Source of the DNA: Siphonodentalium dalli
Lineage: Eukaryota; Mollusca; Scaphopoda; Gadilida; Siphonodentaliidae
NCBI GenBank assembly: GCA_032622095.1
Contig: CP136063.1
Location: 185,359,956-185,423,955, forward strand
Length of the DNA: 64,000 bases
Direction: 5' to 3'
A program made the translations under genes and the position numbers. The stretch's first letter is position 1. The number at the start of each line of letters is the position of its first letter. Below, in pieces: positions 11,126 to 24,117 of the stretch. The notes under the pieces were generated by a model. That model had not been told where the DNA came from, did no database searches, and saw only the letters and a program-made list of their open reading frames with translations.

Positions 11126-12660
11126 TCATGTGTTACAGTCAATGGAGCGATTAGGAATGCGGAAAGTTGAAAGGGCTAGTAATACTAGATTATCACCACG
11201 AGATACATAAAGTAAAATCGAAGATGGTTGCTGACGGCTATGTTGTCCAATGAAATTCAAAAATATGTAAAAGCTTCCATCTAGTAGATCAATATCAAGT
11301 TTAATATGAAGTTTGGTGATGATCGGATGAGGGAAGTGCACTGTAGGGTGTGCCAAATGGTTTAGTCATGCAAAAATCCAAGATGGCTGCCAACAGACAT
11401 GTTTTATGCCGAAAGACCCCAAAAATGACTCCTACTTCAATGTTAACAGCCAAGACAAATTTCATGATGATCCGACTAAAGGTACGACCTGTAGCCCATA
11501 CCAAATGATTTAGTCATGCAAAGAGTAAAATCCAAGATGACTGCCAGCGGCCATGTTTTATGGCCGATTGACCCCAAAAAGATTCGTTCCCATCTACATG
11601 TCATTGTCAATATCCGTGAAGAATTTCATGATGGTCCGACCAAATCTACGACCTGTAGTCCATGCCAAAGGATTAGTGATGCAAAGAGTAAAATCCAAGA
11701 TGGCTGCCAGCAGCTATGTTTTATGGCCGAATGACCCCAAAATGACCCATTCCCATCTATATGTCAATGTTAATATAAATGACAAATTTCATGATGATCA
11801 AACAAACAGTACGGTCTGTAGCCCATGATAATAGATTGAATTTTGAAATCCAATATGGCCGCTGGCAGCCACGTTTTTTGCTGAATTACCCCAAAATAAC
11901 TCGTTTCCCATTTACATGTCGATGTTAACATCCATGACACATTTAGTGATGATCTGACCGAAGATACGACCTGTAGCCTGTGCCAAAGGATTTAGTCATA
12001 CAAAGAGTAAAATCCAAGATGGCTACCAGCGGCAATGTTTTATGGCCGAATGACCCCAAAATGACTCGTTCCCATCTACATCTTAATATTAATATCTACG
12101 AAAAGTTCATGATAATCAGACAAGCAGTATGGCCTGTAGCCCGTGCTAATGGATTGAAGTTTGAAATCCAAGATGGTCACTGGCGGTCATGTTTTTTTAC
12201 CAAATGACTCGTTCCCATCTACATGTCAATTTCAACAGCAATGACAAATTTCATAATGATCGGACCAAAGGTACGATCTGTAGCCCGTGCCAAATGATTT
12301 AGTCATGCAAAGAGTAAAATCCGAGATATTTAGAGGAACGACCCCAAAATTACTCGTTTCCATCTACATGTCAATTTAAACATCCCATGACAAATTGATG
12401 ATCAGACGAACAGTACGACTTGTAGCCTGTGCTAATGGATTGAATTTTAAATCCAAGATGGCCACTGGCGGCCATGTTTTTCCCCGAATGATCCCAAAAT
12501 GACTCGTTCTAATCTACATGTCAATGTCAACAGCTGTGACAAAGTTCATAATGATCCGAATAAAGGTATTGCAAGTAGGCTGTATGGTTGACACCACGCA
12601 CACACAGACGACGGATACCAAGCCATGGCAATAGCTCAAACTTTACAAAGTAAAGTTGAG
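11126..12660 (-). repeat. AAGATGGC tandem array, period about 155-160 bp
   Basis: About eight diverged monomers. AAATCCAAGATGG or a close variant starts near 11376, 11528, 11691, 11846, 12009, 12163, 12318 and 12455. Each monomer also has CATGTTTTATGGCCGAATGACC, ACTCGTTCCCATCTACATGTC and TTCATGATGATCCGACCAAAGG. The array ends in GCACACACAGACGACGGATACC and a small hairpin (AACTTTACAAAGTAAAGTT, near 12639), the head structure seen at other arrays, so the element reads on the minus strand. Long open frames here are artefacts of monomers lacking stops. Confidence 0.75.
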
Positions 12661-12778
12661 ATACAAATATATAATTTTCTCACTAATTTGCATCCTTATG
12701 AAAAAAACCATGTCCATGTTGGACGCCATCTCATCATGTCTGGTGACTGTTCTGACACGTTTTGTTTCGTACAAACAT

Positions 12779-13346
12779 TGCTTAAAAGTTGAGGGACTAA
12801 TAAGGAAGAAAATTAGTGGGGTGAAGTTGAATCACGGTGGTACAGGGATACCCTATCAGTTCCCGGACTAATATTGTTTCAATTTTGGTCCAATTACCAT
12901 TCGCATAATGCTACTCAGAAATATGCTCAGAATGCTTCTCAAGCTTCTACATTTTCCAAATTTTTCCCGGGGGACACCCCGGGCCCTCGCCTGCGAGAAG
13001 GGTCTACGACCCCTCTCGCGCATTCCCTAAAACCTAGCGGCGCTATTTTTTTTTTTACCTCGTTACTATTCCCGCCCGAAATAAATGCATTTTTAAAAAG
13101 TGATTTATCATTTTCTGTGAAAAGTTTTGTGTGAAAATTAATACTGTAACAGCCGGTTGTAATGCTACCACCCTCTCGCGCACTCCCTAAATCCTAGCGG
13201 CGCCATTTCTTTTTCTTTCTTTCTATTCCGCCCGAAAAAAATGCATTTTTTAAACCTAGCTGATTTATCATTTTGTGGGAAAACTTTTGTGTGAAAATTA
13301 ATACTCTAACAGCCGGTTGTAATGCGACCACCTGTAGCATGTGAAT
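12779..13346. repeat. About 555-bp repeat unit, copy 0 (diverged)
   Basis: Begins TTGCTTAAAAGTTGAGGGAC, then CTCAGAAATATGCTCAGAATGC, a GC-rich patch (CCCGGGGGACACCCCGGGCC, CTGCGAGAAGGGTCTACGACC, CTCTCGCGC), CTAGCGGCGC, TTCCGCCCGAAA and AACAGCCGGTTGTAATGC. The segment from CTCTCGCGC to the last motif is duplicated at 13012-13155 and 13172-13325, so this copy is rearranged relative to the three units to the right. Confidence 0.7.
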
Positions 13347-13890
13347 GAATGAATAATTTATTGGATAAAGCATGTACATATAAAATACAAGGTAAACAAT
13401 AGAAATACAAATACAGTGTACACACAGAATCCGGGCGGTGATGTGACCTTATGGCCGTCTTCCCATCATCGCCCAGGCAAAAAATTAAAGGCATCAGTTT
13501 GTTTCCGTTTAGCAGCTCTCGTCAATATACTTGTGGTGTACATGTTTAAATGAAGTAAGATTTAGAAAGGCTAATTTATACGGTATACCATCTCAATCGC
13601 AAGTCATATCTATAGATATATTTACAAGTTAAACTAAATATTGAAAGTGAAACAGTGTGATGTTACACGATGTACAATTTATATCAGTTCAGGAAAGAGT
13701 CATGCGTTTGTTGCACATTCTCAACAAGTTACATTTCTAAAATGTATACATATTTATACATGACGCGTGTTATATGCACAATATGCAATAGGTACATGTG
13801 AGAGAACTAGATTCGTAGATAATATTCAGGGACAGGGTTGTGTATTGTATAGCGCAGTTTAACGTAAGATAGCTAGTTTCGTAGGTGAAT
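13347..13890 (-). mobile_element. Retroposon insertion inside the 555-bp array
   Basis: The uninterrupted units read CTGTAGCCTGTGAATTTAGTC. Here GTGAAT is present at 13341-13346 and again at 13885-13890, with about 540 bp of foreign DNA between, so GTGAAT looks like a target-site duplication. On the minus strand the insert ends in CCAATAAATTATTCATTCATTCAC, that is, a poly-A-signal-like AATAAA and an (ATTC)n tail, as in L2/CR1-type LINE 3' ends. A short upstream frame includes GDDGKTAIRSHH. Probably a 5'-truncated non-LTR retrotransposon; the exact clade is unclear. Confidence 0.55.
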
Positions 13891-15660
13891 TTAGTCATAC
13901 AAAGAGTAAAATCCAAGATGGCTACCAGCGGCCATGTTTTATGGCCGAATGACCCAGAATGACCCGTTCCCACCATCAAGTCAATATTAACTTGCACGAC
14001 AAATTTCATGATGATCAGACGAACACTCCGGCCTAACATTGCTTAAAAGTTGAGGGAATAATAAAGAAGAAAATTAGTGGAGTGAAGTTGAATCATGGGG
14101 TGCAGGGTTACCCGATCAGCTCCCGGACTAATATTGTTTTAATTTTGGTCCAATTAACATTCGCATATTATGCTACTCAGAAATATGCTCAGAATGCTTC
14201 TCAAGCTTCTACATTCCCGGGGGAGGCCCCCCGGACCCCCACCTGCGAGACGGGTCTACGACCCCTCTCGCGCACTCCCTAAAGCCTAGCGGCGCCATAT
14301 TTTATTTCTTTTTTTCCTATTCCGCCCGAAAAAAAAGCATTTTTAAAACCTGATTTATCATTTTGTGGGAAAATTAATATTGTAACAGCCGGTTGTAATG
14401 CTACCACCTGTAGCCTGTGAATTTAGTCATACAAAGAGTAAAATCCAAGATGGCTACCAGCGGCCATGTTTTATGGCCGAATGACCCCAGGATGACTCGT
14501 TCCCACCTACAAGTCAATATTAATTCCACGACAAATTTCATGATGATCCGACGAACACTCCGGTCTAACATTGCTTAAAAGTTGAGGGACTAATAAAGAA
14601 GATAATTAGTGGGGTGAATTTGAATCATGGGGTGCAGAGGTGTCCTATCAGCTCTCGGACTAATATTGTTTTAATTTTGGTCCAATTGACATTCGCATAA
14701 TGCTACTCAGAAATATGCTCAGAATGCTTCTCAAGCTTCTACTTTTCCCAAAATTTTCCCGGGGGAGGCCCCCCGGACCCCCACCTGCGAGAAGGGTCTA
14801 CGACCCCTCTCGCGCACTCCCTAAAGCCTAGCGGCGCCATATTATTTTTAATTTTTTCTGTTCCGCCCGAAAAAAAAACATTTTTAAAACCTGATTTATC
14901 ATTTTGTGGGAGAAGTTTTGTGGGAAAATTAATATTGTAACAGCCGGTTGTAATGCTACCACATGTAGCCTGTGAATTTAGTCATACAAAGAGTAAAATC
15001 CAAGATGGCTACCAGCGGCCATGTTTTATGGCCGAATGACCCCAGGATGACTCGTTCCCACCTACAAGTCAATATTAATTCCACGACAAATTTCATGATG
15101 ATCCGACGAACACTCCGGTCTAACATTGCTTAAAAGTTGAGGGACTAATAAAGAAGAAAATTAGTGGGGTGAATTTGAATCATGGGGTGCAGAGGTGTCC
15201 TATCAGCTCTCGGACTAATATTGTTTTAATTTTGGTCCAATTAACATTCGCATAATGCTACTCAGAAATATGCTCAGAATGCTTCTCAAGCTTCTACTTT
15301 TCCCAAAATTTTCCCGGGGGAGGCCCCCCGGACCCCCACCTGCGAGAAGGGTCTACGACCCCTCTCGCGCACTCCCTAAAGCCTAGCGGCAGCATTTCAT
15401 TTCTTTTCTACTATACCGCCCGAAAATAAATGCATTTTTTAAAACCTAATTTACCATTTTGTGGGAGAAGTTTTGTGGGAAAATTAATATTGTAACAGCC
15501 GGTTGTAATGCTACGACCTGTAGCATGCGAATTTAGTCATAAAAAGAGTAAAATCCAAGATGGCCACCAGCGGCCATGTTTTATGGCTGAATGACCCAAA
15601 ATGACTCGTTCTCATCCACAAGTCAATATTAATTCCACGACAAATTTCATGATAATCAGA
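13891..15660. repeat. Tandem array of about 555-bp units
   Basis: TTAGTCATACAAAGAGTAAA marks unit starts at 13891, 14423, 14978 and 15533 (last with one change), giving periods of 532, 555 and 555 bp. Each unit joins an AAGATGGCTACCAGCGGCC monomer to the GTTGAGGGACTAATAAAG block, a GC-rich patch (CCCGGGGGAGGCCCCCCGGA, GGGTCTACGACCCCTCTCGC) and AACAGCCGGTTGTAATGCTACC. The copies are highly similar, so amplification of the composite unit is recent. The unit fuses the roughly 155-bp monomer with a second sequence, giving a higher-order repeat. Confidence 0.85.
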
Positions 15661-16262
15661 CGAACACTCCGGCGTGTCTTCTGCTAATGGATTGAACTTT
15701 GAAATTCAAGATGGTCGCTGGCCCCCATATTTTTGGTGTGAAATGACCCCAAAATGACTCGTTTACATCTAAATGTCAATGTAATCAGCCATGACAATTT
15801 TCATAGGGTACGGCATGTAGCCCGTGCACCGTGCTTATGTATTTACATTTCTTAATACTCAAAAACAAGATGGCCGATAGCGGCCATGCTCTTTTGCCGA
15901 TTGACGCAAAAAATACTCGTTCTCTTCTTCATTGCAATGTCAAAATCAATGACAAATTTCATTATAATCACACAAATGGTATATACGGCCTGCGTGGCCA
16001 ATTGATTGAATTGTGAATTTAAGATGGTGGCTGTTGGCCATGTTTTCTTGTCGATTTACCTGGATTTACCCCAAAATGACTAATTTCTCATCTACATGTC
16101 AATGTCAACAACCATGACGAATTTCATAACGACCAGACCAAAGGTGCGACATGTAGCGCATATATCATCCATGCTAATAGGAATTGTTGACGGACACACG
16201 GAGGACGGACATGAACCCATGGCGATAGCTAAATCTTGAGAAGTCAAGTTGAACTTTAAAAT
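15661..16262 (-). repeat. AAGATGGC monomers with terminal head
   Basis: Diverged monomers near 15695, 15860 and 16015 are followed by GACGGACACACGGAGGACGG and GAAGTCAAGTTGAACTTT. This is the same head arrangement that ends the array at 12660 and closes this repeat cluster on its right side. Confidence 0.6.
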
Positions 16263-17130
16263 TGTATATATAGCGACCAGTTGGTTGCCCTCTCACAGTA
16301 TGTATTTGCCCGACCGACGTCATAGCAATTCAGCAGGACCTCCAACATCAGGGGTAATATACCCCCACTCAAATTTATATTCGTTAGGTTTTATTATATA
16401 TGTATAGATAACCGCATAGCCAACGCTGTTAGGTTACAATTAGTGTTCTATATGTCATAATGGTGGGCCCGTGATCAGATCATCATTAAGAGATATAAAT
16501 AGTAATAGTGGGCTCGATAGGCGTATACGGTCCACACTTACGTATCTATAGATGGTAAAGAATTTCCGTCATTACGTATTTATATCTGATAATTCTATGC
16601 GGATCGGGTGATTATTTAATGGCCAATTCTTAATTTATTTATCAGCATTGGTATGCTTAAAAGACTCATCGGTGTAGCCTTTCAATCCGCTGCCATGAAA
16701 GTGCGCAACCATGCAAGTGTGACTTAAGTTGAATGTCCATAAACTTGAAGGACGGTGAAAGAAAGAAGGATATATCTTCCAATGGGCCGTGAATATAAAT
16801 ATAAATATAAGTGCAAATAATCACTTCCAAATTGCCTTAACTCGTTATTGCCAGAATTTGTTCACGTTGAATAGATAGAGTCTTAATAATATTACCTAGC
16901 GCCGTGTTGACGTGAAAGAAGTCGAACATCACATGATAATACGATTCTGTGTGAAAGAAAGCCTGAAATTAAAAGATGGGTCTCAAAATGTTAGATTGAT
17001 TCTAAACCACAAGAAATGCAATTGTAATGGGCTTTCTTCCAGTTGACCAAGTCCAGATTGCATCAAAATGGACACTGTGTTAAATGGAAGATAAACTGGG
17101 CGATAACAAACGTACATATGTGGGTTGACC
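16263..17130. other. Unclassified stretch
   Basis: No supported gene or repeat ends. A short A/T-rich simple repeat (ATATAAATATAAATATAAG) is present near 16793. Confidence 0.3.
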
Positions 17131-17134
17131 TTAA

Positions 17135-17598
17135 AGGTACTCAATCCGTAAAGAGGGTCCCCATCTCAACAGATTCCAACAAGAACAATCCGATCAGGGG
17201 GTCCTATATTACTATTTCTTTGGGGGTAAAAAATATTTGATTCGAGTCGATGAACCCATCAAACAAAGCTCAGAGTTATTAGATAATGATTTTTGAAATT
17301 TGTTATGTTCTCGAGATGAGTACTAATAATTGCCGTCAATTTTGTATCCTGCTCGAGATTTATACACCAAAACTCTATTCAAACAGACAAGGATGGATAA
17401 CTCTAAAATCAAGTGGTAATAATTGACTACGTACTGGGCCAGAAAGAATTCCCGATAATGAAAAATAATAGATTTCTAAAATCTATATCTAACAAATCTG
17501 AGCTTTGATGGGTGACTTCCTCGACTCGAATCAAATATTTTTGACCCCCGAAGCCATTGAAATAGTAATTGAGATGAGTTTTATCGGATTGAGTACCT
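17135..17598. mobile_element. TTAA-flanked element with AGGTACTCAATCC ends
   Basis: Left end AGGTACTCAATCC (17135) and right end GGATTGAGTACCT (to 17598) are exact inverted repeats, each next to TTAA (17131-17134, 17599-17602). The interior contains two inverted blocks with CTATTTCTTTGG / CCATTGAAATAGTA and TTGATTCGAG / CTCGAATCAA. At 464 bp it is non-autonomous. TTAA targets are used by the piggyBac and Kolobok superfamilies; an AGG start fits Kolobok-like elements better than the usual CCC of piggyBac. Relics of the same family lie at 6095, 27940 and 40560-40900. Confidence 0.75.
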
Positions 17599-17602
17599 TT
17601 AA

Positions 17603-18280
17603 CGGGTGATATCTAGTCTTGAAGTCCCAATAGAATTATTATAATTTCGCCGTACAAGCATGTACCTTCAGATAATTGAATATGAGAGAGTTTACACGGT
17701 AAATAACTTAGTTTTCGACAATTCTAGTGGCCTTTGTCTGTCATTTGAAAATGCCAATATATTGGTCAAGAGTTTAAATTTATTAAAGATATATTGAGAG
17801 TTCGAGGCTAATTTTTATGAAACATATTTCACTTTTTATTTCGATTCTAGTATATATTTTGTTTGGAATGAGAAGTGCCAGATGAAAAAAGTATTTTGTT
17901 TTATATTGATTTTTCTATATGCATTTATTTCCGAACGTTTCGATGTTTAAAGTCACCAAAATAATGTTGTTAATTTTCCAATAACAAAATTATATTGTTC
18001 GATATTTACAGGCCTAGTTTATAGATTGCTTGATTTATTCCAAGGTCATGACAGTGAACCAAGGAAAACGTATTTTATACTATGTACACAAATTCGGATA
18101 TCACATTCATGCATCATTGTTCATTGCATATACATATGCATGTTTATATATACAGCAGTATTTAAATTAGATTACACAATAATAGGCGATAAACTTAACA
18201 AGTAGGATAATTAATTGTGTTGACCCAAAACAATAAATGATTCCGCTCATATAGAACAGGACACGTTCGTAAAGGGACAC
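17603..18280. other. Unclassified AT-rich stretch
   Basis: Nothing recognised. Confidence 0.3.
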
Positions 18281-18479
18281 CTTAGGATTATGCATGAGGC
18301 TTATATTTTGAAGAGATTGGAGACCATGGAATTTCTCTCTCGTAGGGTTCTTCCAAAAGTGTTCAGGGATATATTGTTTTCTGATTTCAGTCCAGAAGCA
18401 AAGGGCCAGTTTTAGGGGTAAGTAAAAATTCTTTGTTAAAGTTTGATGGCAAGTGCTTCAATTTCTAGGTGGGTGTAGA

Positions 18480-19345
18480 GTTAACACCCTTGAGCATTTC
18501 CTAGAATTCAAGATGGCGTCCAAGATGGCCGACGTGTTACAAAATACTAACTAATCAGTTTAATCCATTTTGTTGGAGACAATATCTTATATAATGTATA
18601 CAAATGTATACATTATTGGGATGCTATTACATTGTACTATATTTTACAGGAAAAATTGGTTCTCTAATAGCAAGATGGCTGCCAAAATGGCGACCTGAAT
18701 AGGAAAATAGACACATTTTCACTCATCTATTCATGTCCTACGGTTATTTGGGCAGTGCAATTTGTTTTTCATTTGTGTTCAGCTACTTCCAATGCATAAA
18801 ATTTAGTTTTTTGAAGACCGTAGTATGATATTTAATCGAAACTCACTTTCGGTTGCTAGTCATATTTTAATATGAAATGAACAGATCTGAAGGAGGTCAG
18901 CCAGTGGAAGTATTACCGACAAACTGCAATCTCATTTTGGTCTGAAATTGTTACTATGGTTTAGGATGGCAGTCAAAATGGCGGTAAATTTATAGATAAT
19001 TCTATGTTTCATCCTTAGTCTTTTTGATGTTGTGGTTGACTATTCTGCATTGGATACATTACACTTGTTATTTCTTTGGTCTCAGTTAATTTCAATCCAT
19101 AAAATATTTTATCTTGGTATAACTTCTGTGTTTCTAGCCATATTGCAATGTGAAACGAACCCGAACTGAGGGAGTCAAGCACAGGCTATTATTATCTATA
19201 AACTTAAATATCATTGGTGCTTGAAAATTTGAGATGGTCAATATAATCAAGCATGACAGTCAAAATGGCGGCAAATGTATCAAAAGTGTTAGATTGGAGA
19301 CACACTCGAAAAAAATTGATAATAGCTAAAGTATCGTTCAAAATG
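18480..19345. repeat. Diffuse AAGATGGC / CAAAATGGCGG repeats
   Basis: CAAGATGGCGTCCAAGATGG (18509), CAAGATGGCTGCCAAAATGG (18671), GGCAGTCAAAATGGCGG (18967), GACAGTCAAAATGGCGGC (19256) and TTCAAAATGGCTTCC (19338) are spaced irregularly. The stretch at 18890-18985 recurs inverted at about 21590-21650 (TTACTATGGTTTA, TCAAAATGGCGG), and similar sequence continues in the palindrome at 21732-27010. Confidence 0.55.
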
Positions 19346-19691
19346 GCTTCCAAAATCAGTATTTGGCCTTATACGACTAAGACAGAATTTATGTTTATAA
19401 GCAGTGAGGCAAATATAGACATTTCATCATAGAAATGTTCTGCTCTGCTCAGGAATTAACGCGTCATCAAATAGCTCAAATATCACAGAAATAAAAAAAC
19501 AACTATGGTCAAAGTTCAACACAATCTGGCTGTGGGAATGGTGTAGTATTGTTCGTGATATGGGCTATCGACTGAAACAACCAAACAAATAATCAACAGT
19601 AAATTAACTTTTTCTGGTAACATTCTTGATTATGCTAATTATTTCATAGAAAGCAGTACTTACTACCATGTAAAACATTCTCGCTGGCTGA

Positions 19692-21356
19692 TTATTTCTC
19701 AGATTTGAGCACTTTCAGAACATTGAGATAGCTCCAAACATGATCACCCCATAATAAATAACTATCACCATCAAAGTAGAACCGACCAAACTCATGCTTC
19801 ACTTGAAGTACGATTTGATTGTTTGTCTTGAATATGTGCTCTAGTCTTCTTGGGTCTGGTACGTCCCACCAAATGCATACATTTGTTTAGTTCTGGTGAG
19901 AGTTATTTGCATGTATACGCAGTACGCATTCGTCTACACCAAGTGTGGAATCTGGGTCGGAAAATATAATTTCGTATAACCATGTTATCTATATAGCGGT
20001 TACTGGGTCCAATTGTGTTGATACTTGATTCGACAGGCCATATATTATAGTATTATATACAATGGCCCTCAAAACCCTGTACATGTAGATTCATGTTGAA
20101 TTTGCGAAGTTGCCAGCTTTCTCCTGATACATTTGTCTGTTGTATCTACCACGATCTTTGATACCCGGACGTAGAATACAATTAAATACCATCATTTAGT
20201 CAGGAACATGTATACTTCACAGAGATCATGGACAGAGGTTCAGATATGAAAACAACAAAAGCTGTTATAGGCATATACTTAGAATAACAAATTAAGTCAT
20301 ATAAGTGCCTTTCCTCCGAAACCCAGTCTCATTCCGGGGAAATGTTTTCCATCACCACCTATATTGGTGAGTATTGCAATAAATTACCAGAGTGGAGAGC
20401 TTGTCATTTTGTGCCAGCGTTATAATTATTATGCCCTGTATTGTGACCATAATAGATTTAGCTCACCCCAATTTGGGATGGGGCATGGGCAAACAACTGA
20501 TTATACCTGTGTCTTTTCAAGTTTATTCTACCGTGATCCGATTTTCTCCGCAAATATTGCTTACAAGCAACAATTGTTTTGGGCATACTTTAAATTTCTC
20601 AACCACTAGCGATCGGAGTAATCGCCATAGTGTCATTTCTATGTCCAAATTTGCACACTTCCATGAACAGAGCTAGCCATATTCAACCAACCGCGTGCTA
20701 CGCTTCAGCCAATAGGTTGAGAATTAGCCAGTTGCCAATATTTTGTCCATGCTCAGTTTGTGTTATATTCATTGGGAAACTTTCGTCTTCCAAATTTTTA
20801 GCTGAAATACCATTGTATTCAGGCGCTTGTTCAATGTCAGTTCACAGGGTATATAGATTAGTACATGTGAAACTAGGATTCGTGGCATCCCCTCTAATCG
20901 TATTGCACACGGAAATTATATTGTTCATCAAGCATGAAGAGGCTGTTGAATAAATGTTAGTTCAGGGTCATATGGTCAACAATACCCGGTATACGCTGGT
21001 ATCTAAACTCTCACAAGGTTCGATGCTGTCATCTGAACGAGTGTGAGTGATAATTGAATGGCATGATAACATCGTTACATTGTACCAGCAGCCCATTGTA
21101 TCTTTCTTTGATGATGCTGTGATCAAATTATATCCCTGATCTACTAGGGCATGAAAACATTTTATGTTGTACAGCTTTTGGAACTCTGGAAATATCCATT
21201 TCAATTTGTCTGAGAACTTACTCATATCATTTCCCACAAGACCAGTATGACAAAATTGCCGTGAACATATGACATAACCACGCCAGTGTGCACCAATCAT
21301 ATTATCGTCATACACTGAGTGTGCATTCTCCACATAGTTGAGGTCACGGCGCTATA
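19692..21356 (-). pseudogene. Decayed coding region, family unknown
   Basis: Read right to left, one frame from about 21350 to 20600 gives protein-like sequence interrupted only by scattered stops. Segments include GAHWRGYVICSRQFCHTGLV, KWIFPEFQKLYNIKCFHALV and GISAKNLEDESFPMNITQTE. A second frame from about 20195 to 19692 continues with LYEIIFSDPDSTLGVDECVL, then after an in-frame TAA TNVCIWWDVPDPRRLEHIF, ending KVLKSEK and a natural stop at 19692-19694. At least six in-frame stops and one frame change show it cannot encode an intact protein as read. The tryptophan/cysteine-rich composition suggests an extracellular or Golgi-lumen protein, but I do not recognise the family. Alternatives are a degenerate retrogene or chance open frame; the long run without frame change argues against chance. 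Confidence 0.4.
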
Positions 21357-23104
21357 CAAGATGGCATCTTGAATAAATGAAATATAGCGTGGGAGTCTCT
21401 GGTCTTTTAAAATATATATCTCATACCGTATGTGCATGTAATTGCCATGTTCACATTGTCTGATAGTGTGTCCTATTTAAAGTATTTCTTTTAAATGTAT
21501 ATAATGCAGATTAGCCAACTCCATGCATCTATCAGTCATGGCAAGCGAGCACGTAAGGGACAAAATATATAATTTTATATACATTTTCCGCCATTTTGAC
21601 AGCCATCATAAACCATAGTAACCGTTTCAGACCCTATTAAGATTGCATTGTATAGGCAATACTCACACTCGCTTATTAATTCCTTCAAATGTGTTCATTT
21701 AACCTTTAAAATATGGCCAGGAACACATAGTCGGGGAGCCAATAAGGTCCACCTGCACCCCCCCCCCCCCCCGATGATTACAAATAACCTTATTTTTATT
21801 GTTCCCTATGGTATCCAGATAAAGAATCCGGAATTCTCCGAAAAATAAAGGTGGCCCTACTAGGTGCTAGAGCCATTTGAATCCAAGATGGCCGCCATTT
21901 CCTCTAATTCCGACCAGCTGTATTTAATCGTTGTAATAGATCGGTTGTTAGCAAAAGACACAGAAAAATATATGCCATTTGTTGGTATGATGTCCTTCTT
22001 CAAAATGACGGCAAAAAATTTCGAAAACAATTCAAAATGGCCGCCGAAAAATGACGTCATCTTCACGAAAATAGGAAATTTAATTAATATTTCACCATAT
22101 CTTCCATTTTTCTTCACATTAATCATTAGTAAATGGCAATGTTTTTGAGACAGTCATCAAGCGTGATATTATAGCGTCATTTTAAGACATTTTCCATTGA
22201 CGAGGGTTCCGTAATAGATACAGAAAGAGGATTTGAAAAAGAGGGGTAAAATTTTCGATTTTTTGCAAGACGATTTTGATAGTCATTTTATCGACAAACC
22301 ACACAGGCTGTTAATAGAATGTCAACAACTATGTGCTTTATTTTATTGGACGGATGTTTTACTTCAATGGGAATGAAATTGGTGTAGAAAATTTCCAAAA
22401 TGGCCGCCGAAAATATGAAAAATGGTAAATATTGCCCCAGGGTGTCCTGCAATGGCTTACAAGTTGTGGTTAATATATAAAATTGGCTAATCTGTATTAT
22501 ATACATTGCATACTAACATGTCTGATGCACCATGGATCATTGTTTCTATTGTCACCACTGACATCACCAGAAATATTGGATTTTTCTCTCACAAACTTGA
22601 CATAAATTTCGACAAAAATTCACTTTTCAGGGTTGGACAATTGTTTTAAGTAAAATGCAACTATCATTGGTATCAAAGGTATTTATTGTATTGGTCTATC
22701 TTAAATGTGTCACACTACGGTGTTTATAGACCAAATTGCTCAAGATGGCTTCCAAAATGGCAACCAAATTTGTAAAAAGTTAATTTTTTACATATATCCC
22801 GAACATTATTCTCTGCGTTATCCGACAAGGTAGTAAATTGTGACTCACTTGGTTATTGTACGTGTTAGTTAATTAACTGACAACTACGTTCTATTATGTT
22901 TGTCCCAGTTCCGTATGGGGCATGACAAATTCATTTTAAAGTTGCAGTATGGAATTTTGCGGAGAACCTCTTTTGTGTTTCTTGCCATATTATTGAAAGG
23001 AAATGGGCAGAACTTTGAAACGGAACTGAGATGAACCATAATATGTGGCTATTCTGGTCCATTATGATAAAACATATCAACTGGATACACGGTGGATGCC
23101 AAGA

Positions 23105-24026
23105 TGGTAGCCAGGGAGTTACTATATGGTCATAGATGAGGTGAATAGGTATACAGGGAGTTATTGTATGGTCAACGGTGAGATGAGTACATGTATGTAT
23201 ACAATTAGTGACTGTATGATCATAAATGTAATGAATAGCTATACAGGGAGTGACTAAATGGTCATGTGTCAGGTGTATGAGTATACCCGGTGTTCCTGCT
23301 TGGTGACGTGTAGGTCATGTGTAGGTTATACGGGTATACACATGTGTTGCTATATGGTCATGGGCGAGGGGTATGTGTATATAGCGAGCGGCTATATGGC
23401 CATGGATGATGTGCATATGCATACATGGAGTGAATATACTGACATGGCTGGGGAGTATTAGTATATCTTGAGTGGCTATTCTGCTATGGTGTGACAAATA
23501 GGGATACGGGGAGTGACATGGCCAAGGGTGAGGTGAATATATATACAATGATTGACCATGATCATGTACGAATGTTTTGAATAGGTACACACGGTGTGAC
23601 TATATGGCCATAGGTCAGATGAAGGAGTATACCAGGTGCCATGGGTGAGGGTATGTGTATGAAGCGAGTGGCTATATGACCATTGGTGAGGTGGATATGT
23701 ATACCCGGGGTGACTCTATGGTCATTGTTGTGGTGTTGATGTATATATTGAATGTCTATTTGACCATGTGTGTGTGGAGAATAGGTATACATGGGATGAC
23801 CGTATGGCCAATAGTGAGGTGAATGGGTATACAAGGAGTGACTCTATGGTTATGGGTCATGTTTAGGATTATACCCGGTGTGACTGCATTGTGACTCATG
23901 GCTGTATGGCCATCCATGGTCATGGGTCAGGTGTACGTTTATACAGTTGGTCACTATATTGTTATGTCTGTAGTGTTTATGTATATATGGAATGACTGTG
24001 TGGTAATGGGTGGCTATCGCTTTTCA
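23105..24026. repeat. Minisatellite, left palindrome arm
   Basis: Imperfect units of roughly 50 bp containing GAGTGACTATATGGTCATGG and GTGAGGTGTATG with GTATACA joints. Units vary by substitutions and small indels. Translating any frame gives Tyr/His/Met/Val-rich repeats, so the open frames here are not genes. Confidence 0.75.
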
Positions 24027-24117
24027 CGTTTAAAGTTCCCCCATGTACACAAACACTATCATGGTGGAGAACTCTTTGATATGACCTCTCTATTGATTAA
24101 CATATACTTGCGTTATT

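Noticed and set aside
11516-12207. Overlapping open frames of 72-91 codons
   Set aside because: They repeat the same peptide blocks (KSKMAASGHVLWP-like) once per monomer, so they are artefacts of the tandem array.
20364-20953. Three overlapping plus-strand frames of 81-107 codons
   Set aside because: They lie opposite the decayed minus-strand coding region, differ in frame and show no recognisable domains.
22288-22506. 72-codon frame present identically in both palindrome arms
   Set aside because: Identity comes from arm duplication rather than selection; the sequence is repeat-derived and hydrophobic without known features.
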